From assembly GCF_900162615.1 (NCBI RefSeq), contig NZ_FUFN01000010.1, positions 1-64,000 on the forward strand: a stretch of DNA of 64,000 nt, given 5' to 3'. Position numbers and translations under genes: made by a program. This document shows positions 17,475-24,165 of this stretch, piece by piece (position 1 is the first letter of the stretch; each line of letters opens with the position of its first letter). The notes under the pieces were generated by a model that saw only the letters and a list, made by a program, of their open reading frames with translations, was not told the DNA's origin and searched no databases. Origin of the DNA: Virgibacillus proomii (GTDB lineage Bacteria; Bacillota; Bacilli; Bacillales; Amphibacillaceae).

Positions 17475-18125
17475 TTGGTGAATCTCAAACAGGAGATTAG
17501 CGATAAGCAATTAAACAGGCTGGATGATGAGGGGATTGTGCAGCTTATTCATCAAGGGAATAGCCGTGCCTTGGATTATTTAATACATAAGTATCGGAAT
17601 TTTGTACGTGCGAAAGCGCGCACCTACTTCTTAATTGGTGCTGATAAAGAGGATATTGTGCAAGAGGGAATGATCGGCTTATATAAAGCTATCCGTGATT
17701 ATGATGGAGAAAAGTTGTCATCGTTTAAGGCGTTTGCCGAGTTATGTGTAACAAGACAAATTATAACTGCAATTAAGACAGCGACAAGACAGAAACATAT
17801 TCCTTTAAACTCTTATGTTTCTTTGGACAAGCCTATTTATGATGAAGAGACAGATCGCACCTTATTGGATGTGATTGCTGGTTCGAAGTCGATTGATCCA
17901 CAAGAACTGTTAATTAATCAAGAAAAATATGGCGACATGGAAATGAAATTATCCGAATTACTAAGTGAATTGGAGAAAAAAGTACTTCGACTTTATTTAG
18001 ACGGTAAAACGTATCAGGAAATGTCAGTTGATTTAAAGCGGCACGTAAAATCGATTGATAATGCACTACAACGAGTAAAGCGCAAGCTGGAGCAGCTCAT
18101 AGAAGGAACGGGAATTTCGTTATGA
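17475..18125 (+). CDS. sigH: RNA polymerase sigma factor SigH
   Basis: 216 residues. Sigma-70 region 2 with DKEDIVQEGMIGLYKAIRDY (core binding) and the C-terminal region 4 (LDGKTYQEMSVDLKRHVKSI). SigH (Spo0H) directs early sporulation and competence genes in Bacillus. The TTG at 17475 follows GGGGGAGG; GTG 17478 is an alternative. Position between rae1 and rpmG is as in B. subtilis. Confidence 0.96.
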   Translation: MVNLKQEISDKQLNRLDDEGIVQLIHQGNSRALDYLIHKYRNFVRAKARTYFLIGADKEDIVQEGMIGLYKAIRDYDGEKLSSFKAFAELCVTRQIITAIKTATRQKHIPLNSYVSLDKPIYDEETDRTLLDVIAGSKSIDPQELLINQEKYGDMEMKLSELLSELEKKVLRLYLDGKTYQEMSVDLKRHVKSIDNALQRVKRKLEQLIEGTGISL

Positions 18126-18370
18126 ATTCATGTTTCAAAGGACTTAATTGAGTCCAAATGTCAAAGCTGTAAGTTTTCCCATTTAGAAACAAGGATGGCG
18201 CTTATATTTAAGCCGTCAAATTTTATAAAGCAGTGAATGAGCTACTAAGCTAATATTTTATACATTTTAATGTAACGAGAAATTTGCTACCCCATTTTAA
18301 CATGTGACGATCATCTCGTTGTACTTATCCGTTGCAGATAAAGTGTAACTACATTGAAGGACTACTTTTT

Positions 18371-18455
18371 CAAAGTATAAATTTTTAGAGTTTATAGTAT
18401 AAGAAAAACTAGGAGCTTTCGCTAAAGACTTGGGACAAGCCAAGCTTTTCCAAAA
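18371..18455 (+). repeat. Intergenic palindromic repeat, family A (copy 2)
   Basis: CAAAGTATAAATTTTTAGAG, TTTATAGTATAAGAAAAACT, AGCTTTCGCTAAAGACTTGG and ACAAGCCAAGCTTTTC parallel 51920-52015. The CTTGG...CCAAG arms form a short hairpin. Confidence 0.78.
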
Positions 18456-18474
18456 AGAGTGGGATCAAGGCTAA

Positions 18475-18690
18475 GTTCGCAAACGTCCTTGAAAAAGAGG
18501 TGCATTTTTACTTTATTCCAATGTATTGCATTCGAAGCTTCTCAATCTGAAAAGAAGGACGTTTTTTCTATGTGCGATATATCGAAGACGTAGTTTTCCT
18601 TGTCCTTGAAAACCGCGGTGTAGGGCTGTCGTAACATACGCTGTTCTGTAGATTCAAATGAATCGGACATTTAGTCAGCAACCCCGTCTT
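18475..18690 (+). repeat. Intergenic repeat, family C modules
   Basis: CTTGAAAAAG, a GACGTTTTTTCTATGTGCGAT segment, then TTGTCCTTGAAAACCGCGG and GATTCAAATGAATCGGACAT. The last part matches about 80 bases of 6445-6525. No end repeats are seen here, so the copy is probably a fragment. Confidence 0.6.
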
Positions 18691-18849
18691 TTTGTTTTTA
18701 AGACAGTAAAGTAAGATAGATTCAATGTCTTTATTTGGTATTATTGCAGGGCCGGCTCAACTTAGTATTAAAAATTATATATATTCTAATATATAAAATT
18801 CCATGTGTTATTTTTGTTGGACTTCTTAAACATCCTATATAGGGATACA

Positions 18850-18878
18850 TTGACACATTTTTCTAACCGTGCTAGAGT
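18850..18878 (+). promoter_or_regulatory. SigA promoter of rpmG-secE (extended -10)
   Basis: TTGACA, 17 bp spacer, TAGAGT with an upstream TGC (extended -10), 39 bases before rpmG. Confidence 0.8.
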
Positions 18879-18916
18879 AAAATAGTAAAGAAAGCTCTCC
18901 AGTTTGAGGTGAGAGG

Positions 18917-19066
18917 ATGAAAAAGAAAGTAGCTTTAGCATGTGCAGTGTGTGCTAGCAGAAATTATACAACGAGCAAAAATGTATCCACACAACCTGTA
19001 CGGCTGGAAGTAAATAAATATTGTAAAGTTTGTGGGAAGCATACGTTACATCGTGAAACAAAATAA
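18917..19066 (+). CDS. rpmG: 50S ribosomal protein L33
   Basis: 49 residues, the usual length. Two CxxC pairs (CAVC near residue 9 and CKVC near 36) form the zinc ribbon of the zinc-dependent L33 form. SD GAGGTGAGAGG precedes the ATG. It is followed by secE and nusG, the conserved arrangement. Confidence 0.94.
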   Translation: MKKKVALACAVCASRNYTTSKNVSTQPVRLEVNKYCKVCGKHTLHRETK

Positions 19067-19176
19067 CAGTTTTGAGTTATGAGAGACGTAAAGAAAAATT
19101 GTTTTTAATATACAGCATCACTTTCATCTGCTATATGCGATGGAGGTCGTGATTTTCAGGTGTAGGGGGTACAAGC

Positions 19177-19344
19177 ATGTTTCGTTTCTTGAAAAACGTT
19201 TCAAGGGAAATGAAGAAAGTTAGTTGGCCAAGTGGAAAAGAGCTTACTAGTTATACAATCACTGTTATTTCAACAGTAGCTTTTGTAGCCTTGTTTTTCT
19301 TTTTAATTGACCTTGGAATTACACAAATTCTGAATTTGCTTTAA
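19177..19344 (+). CDS. secE: Preprotein translocase subunit SecE
   Basis: 55 residues, the short Bacillus form. An amphipathic N-terminal helix with EMKKVSWPSGKEL is followed by one transmembrane helix (about residues 28-48). SecE clamps SecY in the membrane; secY is present in this window at 46336. A GGGGG sequence lies about seven bases before the ATG. Confidence 0.93.
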   Translation: MFRFLKNVSREMKKVSWPSGKELTSYTITVISTVAFVALFFFLIDLGITQILNLL

Positions 19345-19350
19345 GATAGA

Positions 19351-19381
19351 TTGAATATTTACTTGTGAATTATGCTATAAT
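19351..19381 (+). promoter_or_regulatory. Promoter between secE and nusG (extended -10)
   Basis: TATAAT at 19376-19381 preceded by TGC (extended -10); TTGAAT at 19351 is a -35 with a long 19 bp spacer. Transcription would start just before the hairpin at 19404-19429. Confidence 0.65.
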
Positions 19382-19403
19382 GGTATGTAATAAGAGATTA
19401 TTT

Positions 19404-19429
19404 AAAACCCGGTCACTATCGGGTTTTTT
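19404..19429 (+). terminator. Terminator or attenuator between secE and nusG
   Basis: AAAACCCG/CGGGTTTT stem of eight pairs with an eight-base loop and a T run. It lies after secE and also within the first 45 bases of the transcript from the promoter at 19351-19381, so it may end secE mRNA or attenuate nusG. Confidence 0.8.
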
Positions 19430-19483
19430 AAGTTGGAAGCGAATTTATCGTCGGTTAGCGCAGGAAACGGATAGATTAATCTA

Positions 19484-19520
19484 AAGGGAGGAAAGGACAA
19501 AACAAGTTGTCCAAATAACC
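19484..19520 (+). promoter_or_regulatory. nusG ribosome binding site with intervening hairpin
   Basis: The only good Shine-Dalgarno (AAGGGAGG, 19484-19491) lies 29 bases from the ATG at 19521. Between them GGACAA/TTGTCC (19495-19512) can form a six-pair hairpin; folding it would bring the spacing to about 11 bases. Confidence 0.6.
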
Positions 19521-20057
19521 ATGGAAAAAAATTGGTATGTCGTGCATACTTACTCCGGGTATGAAAATAAAGTGAAAATGAATCTGGAAAAACGAGTGAA
19601 ATCGATGGGGATGGAAGACAAAATCTTTCGCGTTATCGTACCAGAAGATGAAGAAACGGAAATAAAGAATGGGAAAAAGAAAGTAACCAAGAAAAAGTTT
19701 TTCCCAGGCTATGTATTAACTGAGATGATTATGACAGATGATTCTTGGTATGTCGTTCGTAACACCCCGGGAGTAACGGGATTTATTGGTTCCAGTGGCG
19801 GAGGAACAAAACCAACCCCATTGCTGCCAGATGAAGTCGAAAGTATTTTAAAACGCATGGGCGTGGCGGACAAAACAGTACAATTTGACTTTGAGCTAAA
19901 AGAAAATGTACGTGTAACAGATGGTCCATTTACTGACTTTACTGGTACGATTGAAAATATTGATACGGACAAGCAAAAAGTGAAAGTGCATGTTAATATG
20001 TTTGGCCGGGAAACACCTGTAGAATTGGACTTTTCTCAAATTGAAAAGCTAGCATAG
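19521..20057 (+). CDS. nusG: Transcription factor NusG
   Basis: 178 residues. N-terminal NGN domain that binds RNA polymerase (KNWYVVHTYSGYENKV; FFPGYVLTEM) and a C-terminal KOW domain (VTDGPFTDFTGTIENID). NusG controls pausing and links transcription to translation; Bacillus NusG stimulates pausing at T-rich sites. Homology fixes the ATG start, since a stop codon (TAA at 19514-19516) lies just upstream in frame. Confidence 0.98.
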   Translation: MEKNWYVVHTYSGYENKVKMNLEKRVKSMGMEDKIFRVIVPEDEETEIKNGKKKVTKKKFFPGYVLTEMIMTDDSWYVVRNTPGVTGFIGSSGGGTKPTPLLPDEVESILKRMGVADKTVQFDFELKENVRVTDGPFTDFTGTIENIDTDKQKVKVHVNMFGRETPVELDFSQIEKLA

Positions 20058-20082
20058 CTGATTTAGTTTGTGGAATAACCCC

Positions 20083-20111
20083 TTGCATTTTTTCATTATT
20101 CATGCTAAAAT
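20083..20111 (+). promoter_or_regulatory. SigA promoter of rplK-rplA
   Basis: TTGCAT, 17 bp spacer, TAAAAT with an upstream TGC (extended -10). Confidence 0.8.
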
Positions 20112-20156
20112 TCTTTTGTTATTCATGCATCTATCCATAGGCTAGAGCAAATAAGA

Positions 20157-20188
20157 GTGGGAGGGGAAATAAGAGCCCCTATTACCAC
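20157..20188 (+). promoter_or_regulatory. Candidate L1 binding site before rplK
   Basis: GTGGGAGGGG, a short AGGGG/CCCCT inner stem, then ATTACCAC. The same layout (GTGGGAGG, inner stem, TA-rich bulge, CCAC) recurs at 20845-20870 before rplA. Ribosomal protein L1 is known to regulate its operon by binding an rRNA-like mRNA site. Confidence 0.65.
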
Positions 20189-20215
20189 ATCACGGACTTT
20201 AAGGAGGTGTGTCTC

Positions 20216-20641
20216 GTGGCTAAAAAAGTGATTAAACTGGTAAAACTTCAAATCCCAGCTGGAAAAGCAAACCCAGCACCACCAGTAGGACCGGCACTAG
20301 GTCAAGCAGGTGTTAACATCATGGGATTTTGTAAAGAATTTAACGCACGTACGCAAGATCAAGCGGGTATGATTATCCCTGTTGAGATAACGGTATTTGA
20401 AGACCGTTCATTTACATTTGTTACAAAAACTCCACCTGCAGCTGTACTGTTGAAAAAAGCAGCAGGCATTGAAACTGCTTCAGGTGAACCTAATCGTAAT
20501 AAAGTTGCAACAGTTAAACGCGATAAAGTGAAAGAAATCGCAGAAACGAAGATGCCTGATTTAAATGCTGCTGATGTAGAAGCAGCGATGCGCATGGTTG
20601 AAGGAACTGCACGCAGCATGGGCATTAACATCGAAGACTAA
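20216..20641 (+). CDS. rplK: 50S ribosomal protein L11
   Basis: 141 residues, GTG start (MAKKVIKLVKLQIPAG) after AAGGAGGTG. N-terminal domain with the proline-rich GKANPAPPVGPALGQAGVNI loop that contacts thiostrepton and RelA; C-terminal rRNA-binding domain ends MVEGTARSMGI. It forms the GTPase-associated centre of the 50S subunit. Followed by rplA after about 250 bases containing a hairpin with T run (20738-20769). Confidence 0.97.
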   Translation: MAKKVIKLVKLQIPAGKANPAPPVGPALGQAGVNIMGFCKEFNARTQDQAGMIIPVEITVFEDRSFTFVTKTPPAAVLLKKAAGIETASGEPNRNKVATVKRDKVKEIAETKMPDLNAADVEAAMRMVEGTARSMGINIED

Positions 20642-20737
20642 TTGTTGCGAACTGGTAAATTAGCATGGATTTAGTAGATGCTAGTTCACTTTCGTTTTTG
20701 TTGCCGATTAGTGTGTTAGAAGGATTAACTATACGTG

Positions 20738-20769
20738 GGTTGCGGTTGGAGTCTCCTCGCAACCTTTTT
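20738..20769 (+). terminator. Terminator-like hairpin between rplK and rplA
   Basis: GGTTGCG/CGCAACC stem with a 13-base loop followed by TTTTT. It may reduce read-through into rplA; no clear separate promoter for rplA was found. Confidence 0.65.
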
Positions 20770-20844
20770 CGTGAAGATGGTAATTTAGCCCAATAGCTAG
20801 ATTATCTTCTTAAACTTTATAAAAGCTGTGTGTGGCTTTTATAA

Positions 20845-20870
20845 GTGGGAGGTACTACCGTTATAACCAC
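20845..20870 (+). promoter_or_regulatory. Candidate L1 binding site before rplA
   Basis: GTGGGAGGTACTACC, then TTATAACCAC; layout as at 20157-20188. Lies 19 bases before the rplA start codon. Confidence 0.65.
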
Positions 20871-20889
20871 ATTTGAGGAGGAAATAAAG

Positions 20890-21585
20890 ATGGCTAAAAA
20901 AGGAAAAAAGTATCAAGAAGCAGCTAAGCTTGTTGATCGCACAAAAGCATATGATGTAGCTGAAGCAATTGCGCTCGTAAAAGAGACGGCAAAAGCAAAT
21001 TTTGATGAAACAGTGGAAGCTGCTTTTCGTTTAGGTGTGGATCCTAAAAAGGCAGATCAGCAAATCCGTGGGGCGATGGTCTTGCCGCATGGAACAGGTA
21101 AAACACAACGTGTACTTGTTTTTGCTAAAGGTGAAAAAGCAAAAGAAGCTGAAGCAGCTGGCGCTGATTATATAGGAGATGCGGATTATATCAATAAGAT
21201 TAACCAGGGTTGGTTTGATTTTGATGTTGTCGTAGCAACTCCGGATATGATGGCAGAAGTTGGTAAGTTAGGAAGAGTGTTGGGACCAAAAGGATTAATG
21301 CCAAACCCAAAAACTGGAACAGTTACATTTGAAGTTGAAAAAGCAGTTCAGGATATTAAAGCTGGTAAAGTAGAATATCGTGTTGATAAGTCTTCCAATG
21401 TTCATGTTCCAATTGGTAAAGTTTCGTTTGATGAGCAAAAGCTTATTGAAAACTTTGTTGCTATTACGGAGACGCTTATCAAAGCGAAGCCACAAGCTGC
21501 AAAAGGAAAATACATGAAAAACGCTTCTGTGTCATCTACCATGGGACCTGGAATTCGCGTAGATGTTTCCAGCTTTGTACGCTAA
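20890..21585 (+). CDS. rplA: 50S ribosomal protein L1
   Basis: 231 residues from ATG 20890 (MAKKGKKYQEA), placed by GAGGAGGAAATAAAG. Two-domain L1 fold with the family motif around GPKGLMPNPKTGTVT (near residue 130) and VHVPIGKVSF. It binds the 23S rRNA L1 stalk and likely represses its own mRNA (see candidate sites before rplK and rplA). A longer reading from GTG 20845 would start within the putative L1 site and is unlikely. Confidence 0.97.
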   Translation: MAKKGKKYQEAAKLVDRTKAYDVAEAIALVKETAKANFDETVEAAFRLGVDPKKADQQIRGAMVLPHGTGKTQRVLVFAKGEKAKEAEAAGADYIGDADYINKINQGWFDFDVVVATPDMMAEVGKLGRVLGPKGLMPNPKTGTVTFEVEKAVQDIKAGKVEYRVDKSSNVHVPIGKVSFDEQKLIENFVAITETLIKAKPQAAKGKYMKNASVSSTMGPGIRVDVSSFVR

Positions 21586-21596
21586 TTAGAAAAGTG

Positions 21597-21625
21597 TTGA
21601 CTTTTTAGTGTTGTTTCGCTATACT
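21597..21625 (+). promoter_or_regulatory. SigA promoter of rplJ-rplL
   Basis: TTGACT, 17 bp spacer, TATACT, a near-consensus promoter at the start of the L10 leader. Confidence 0.88.
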
Positions 21626-21632
21626 TTGTTTT

Positions 21633-21775
21633 GTGAATAAAAGAATACGTTGTACCGTAGACAGCAGGGGCATTACACGCTTAATCATCCTGCCGAGGTT
21701 ATTGATAATGATTTGGTAATATAGAATATTCCAATGATTATAAAGCTCTCATGTCTACGTGAGAGCTTTTTATAT
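21633..21775 (+). ncRNA. L10 leader (ribosomal protein leader of rplJL)
   Basis: Holds the conserved parts of the Firmicute L10 leader: CCGTAGACAGCAGG and CCTGCCGAGGTT arms, then an AAAGCTCTCA/TGAGAGCTTT hairpin with a T run (about 21742-21771). In B. subtilis the L10-L12 complex binds this RNA and attenuates rplJL. Start estimated from the promoter. Confidence 0.9.
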
Positions 21776-21830
21776 GCGTTCGTGCTGGCTAAGATTACGG
21801 TATATTATGTATTTTTCAGGAGGTGGAAGA

Positions 21831-22331
21831 ATGTCTAAAGTTATTGAGCAAAAGAAGCAGTTAGTAGAAGAAATTAAAGAAAAATTTCTTGATAGCCAAA
21901 CATCAGTAGTTGTTGATTACCGCGGTTTGGATGTTGCCGAGGTAACGGAACTACGCAAGCAACTGCGCGAAGAAGGTATTGATTTTAAAGTATACAAAAA
22001 CACCATGACTCGTCGTGCTGCAGAAGCTGCAGAATTAAATGAACTAACGGAAACACTTGTTGGTCCATCCGCAATAGCGTTTAGTAAAGACGATGCAGTA
22101 GCTCCAGCTCGCATTATTAAGAATTTCGCCAAAGACCATGAAGCGCTTAAAATCAAAGGTGGCGTTATTCAAGGTAGTGTTGCTACACTTGATCAAATTA
22201 AAGAGCTTGCCGATCTTCCAAGCTACGAAGGTATGGTTTCCATGCTTCTTAGCGTACTTCAAGCTCCGATTCGCAACCTTGCTTACGTTACTAAAGCAGT
22301 TGCAGAGCAAAAAGAAGAACAAGGCGCATAA
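21831..22331 (+). CDS. rplJ: 50S ribosomal protein L10
   Basis: 166 residues, same length as in B. subtilis. Starts MSKVIEQKKQLVEEI after CAGGAGGTGGAAG. N-terminal rRNA-binding domain (VVVDYRGLDVAEVTELRK), C-terminal helix that holds L7/L12 dimers. It forms the stalk base of the 50S subunit. A longer frame from 21759 would begin in the leader terminator and is rejected. Confidence 0.97.
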   Translation: MSKVIEQKKQLVEEIKEKFLDSQTSVVVDYRGLDVAEVTELRKQLREEGIDFKVYKNTMTRRAAEAAELNELTETLVGPSAIAFSKDDAVAPARIIKNFAKDHEALKIKGGVIQGSVATLDQIKELADLPSYEGMVSMLLSVLQAPIRNLAYVTKAVAEQKEEQGA

Positions 22332-22378
22332 TTTGCGTGTAACGGTATAAAAAATATTATTTTAGGAGGATTTTAATT

Positions 22379-22744
22379 ATGACGAAAGAACAAATCATTG
22401 AAGCGGTTAAAGAAATGTCTGTATTAGAACTAAATGATTTAGTTAAAGCAATTGAAGAAGAATTTGGAGTAACAGCTGCAGCACCTGTAGCAGTAGCAGG
22501 AGCTGCTGGCGGCGGTGAAGCAGCAGAAGAACAAACTGAATTTGATGTTGTGCTTACAGAAGCAGGAGCTTCAAAAATTAAAGTTGTTAAAGCTGTACGT
22601 GAAATTACTGGCCTTGGACTTAAAGATGCAAAAGAATTGGTTGATAATGCACCAAAAGCAGTTAAAGAAGGCGTATCTAAAGAGGACGCAGAAGAAGTTA
22701 AAGGTAAGTTAGAAGAAGCAGGTGCAACTGTAGAAGTTAAGTAA
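22379..22744 (+). CDS. rplL: 50S ribosomal protein L7/L12
   Basis: 121 residues. N-terminal dimerisation helices, an alanine/glycine-rich hinge (near residues 35-50), and the C-terminal factor-binding domain with GASKIKVVKAVREITGLGLK. It recruits translation GTPases to the ribosome. Preceded by TTAGGAGGATTTTAATT, a strong ribosome site, matching its higher copy number. An imperfect hairpin (GAGCTCG...GCGGGCTC) follows but has no T run. Confidence 0.97.
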   Translation: MTKEQIIEAVKEMSVLELNDLVKAIEEEFGVTAAAPVAVAGAAGGGEAAEEQTEFDVVLTEAGASKIKVVKAVREITGLGLKDAKELVDNAPKAVKEGVSKEDAEEVKGKLEEAGATVEVK

Positions 22745-22889
22745 CTTGGTAAATAAACAGAGCTCGTCGTATCTACTGCGGCGGGCTCTCTACGTATCCT
22801 AGGTTTGACTTTGGCTGAAATCTTAGCCGACGATCATTCATTCCAACTATTTTAAATAACCTTCAATAATGAATTAAAGTAGGTGCCAA

Positions 22890-23492
22890 ATGAGCGAGCA
22901 TTACTTTTCACAAAAACCTCAAACAAAAAGTTCACCAAAGACATGGTATTACCAAACAAATGGAAAGCAGTATACGTTTACCAGTGATGTAGGCGTATTT
23001 TCGAAAAGAGAAGTGGATTTCGGCAGCCGGCTTTTAATTGAACAATTTAAAGAGCCAACTGTACCTGGAGATTTTTTAGATCTTGGTTGCGGCTATGGTC
23101 CAATTGGTATCCTCGTAGCGGATCGTTATCCCTCTCGGCATATGGTAATGGTTGACATTAATGAACGGGCAGTTAAATTGGCAGCGGAGAATGCTCGGCA
23201 AAATGGTGTAACCAACCTGACTTGTTTACAGAGCGATAAATTGGCAGATGTAAAAAACCGAACATTTGCAGCAGTTCTGACAAACCCCCCCATCCGTGCC
23301 GGTAAGCAAGTAGTACATGAGATGTTTACAGAAGCACAGCAGGTAATTGTACAAGGTGGATCACTATGGGTCGTTATTCAAAAAAAGCAAGGTGCTCCTT
23401 CCGCAAAGAAAAAATTAGAGCAATTATTTGCCACTGTTGAGACCGTTGCTAAACGCAAGGGATATTATATTTTACGAGCGGATAAAGTTTGA
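22890..23492 (+). CDS. Class I SAM-dependent methyltransferase, YbxB/RsmC type
   Basis: 200 residues. N-terminal HYFSQKPQTKSSPK, then a Rossmann fold with SAM-binding LDLGCGYGPIGI near residue 62 and catalytic TNPPIRAGK near 130. The NPP motif implies methylation of an exocyclic nitrogen, by family that of a 16S rRNA guanosine (RsmC-like). It is the ybxB gene of B. subtilis by position (rplL to rpoB). Confidence 0.9.
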   Translation: MSEHYFSQKPQTKSSPKTWYYQTNGKQYTFTSDVGVFSKREVDFGSRLLIEQFKEPTVPGDFLDLGCGYGPIGILVADRYPSRHMVMVDINERAVKLAAENARQNGVTNLTCLQSDKLADVKNRTFAAVLTNPPIRAGKQVVHEMFTEAQQVIVQGGSLWVVIQKKQGAPSAKKKLEQLFATVETVAKRKGYYILRADKV

Positions 23493-23662
23493 CCAAGAGA
23501 AGCTCTTATGGTAAGATAGGTAAATGCTAACATGGCGCTTATTATGTCAAGAGAATAATTGGTGAATTCAATAAGTATATTTCACCAAACTTCGGAAACA
23601 ATGGTAAAATAGGGAAATTCCCTGCTTGTTTGAAAATATACCCCCACGGAGAGGTGTACGAA

Positions 23663-23713
23663 ATGAAACCATTATTTTCTATCAACATCCATGCGATTAA
23701 AAGATACTTGTAA
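23663..23713 (+). other. Possible 16-codon leader peptide
   Basis: ATG after GAGAGGTG with a 16-residue reading (MKPLFSINIHAIKRYL). Its end overlaps one arm of a perfect eight-base inverted repeat, ACTTGTAA (23706-23713) and TTACAAGT. No homology known; may be chance. Confidence 0.25.
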
Positions 23714-23778
23714 TCCTTTTTTGGTTACAAGTTTGTTACTTATGCTTGCACATCATTTGTGAATCGAGCTGATATACG

Positions 23779-23798
23779 AAAAGCCAAGGAGGCTTTTT
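23779..23798 (+). terminator. Terminator-like hairpin after the ybxB-type gene
   Basis: AAAAGCC/GGCTTTTT with a five-base loop. It is compact and could end the rplJL-ybxB transcript. Confidence 0.55.
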
Positions 23799-23814
23799 GC
23801 TTCTAAATTGGCTG

Positions 23815-23980
23815 TTTTTATCCCGCATGTAAGGTGCCGTAAGACTCCCACTTCAAGAGCCTCCGAGTTGATACAAAAGGTCTAAGTGGGAGAAAACGGC
23901 ACCTAAATGCCCGATTCGTTCAACTAACATTCCGTAGGAGATGGAAGAAAACTCCTACGGAATGAAGGTTCATTTTATAC
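23815..23980 (+). repeat. Intergenic repeat, family D (copy 2, best preserved)
   Basis: TTTTATCCCGCATGTAAGG, nested stems GGTGCCGT/ACGGCACC and CTCCCACTT/AAGTGGGAG, then ATGCCCGATTCGTTCAACTA, and a terminal inverted repeat ATTCCGTAGGAG/CTCCTACGGAAT followed by GAAGGTTCATTTTAT. Related to 55838-56020 and to the shorter copies at 1316-1430 and 6319-6354. Confidence 0.75.
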
Positions 23981-24060
23981 GTTAAAACGATATATTTTAG
24001 TACAGAAGTTGATTCGACGACGTAAAGTTTCTAATGTTTTAGGATAAGTGAAGACTAGCA

Positions 24061-24090
24061 GGTGCCTGCGCCAGAGGTTTGGCGCTTGCC
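24061..24090 (+). promoter_or_regulatory. GC-rich hairpin in the rpoB leader
   Basis: GCGCCA/TGGCGC stem with six-base loop, extended by outer GG/CC pairs and followed by AAGTTTTCCTTT. It lies 75 bases before the rpoB start. It might attenuate transcription. Confidence 0.4.
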
Positions 24091-24165
24091 AAGTTTTCCT
24101 TTATTATATTAAATTTCGCGTAGAATTACAATCTACGAAAAAGTATCATTTAAGGGGTGAAGCAG

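Larger units (their letters stand above)
18126..18849 (+). other. Gene-free stretch with repeats (sigH-rpmG gap)
   Basis: No coding ORF. Contains a family A unit (18371-18455) and family C modules (18475-18690). The rest shows nothing recognisable. In B. subtilis rpmG follows sigH closely. Confidence 0.7.
23493..24165 (+). other. Long rpoB leader region with repeat and hairpins
   Basis: No full gene. Contains a short ORF with ribosome site (23663-23713), a hairpin at 23704-23729, a terminator-like hairpin (23779-23798), a family D repeat (23815-23980) and a GC-rich hairpin (24061-24090). It probably includes the rpoB promoter, but I could not pick one confidently. Confidence 0.6.

Noticed and set aside
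21759..21830. N-terminal extension of rplJ
   Set aside because: It would begin in the L10 leader terminator; ribosome site and homology support ATG 21831.
23815..23980. CRISPR-like array or tRNA
   Set aside because: Inverted, not direct, repeats; no regular spacers and no cloverleaf or anticodon arm.
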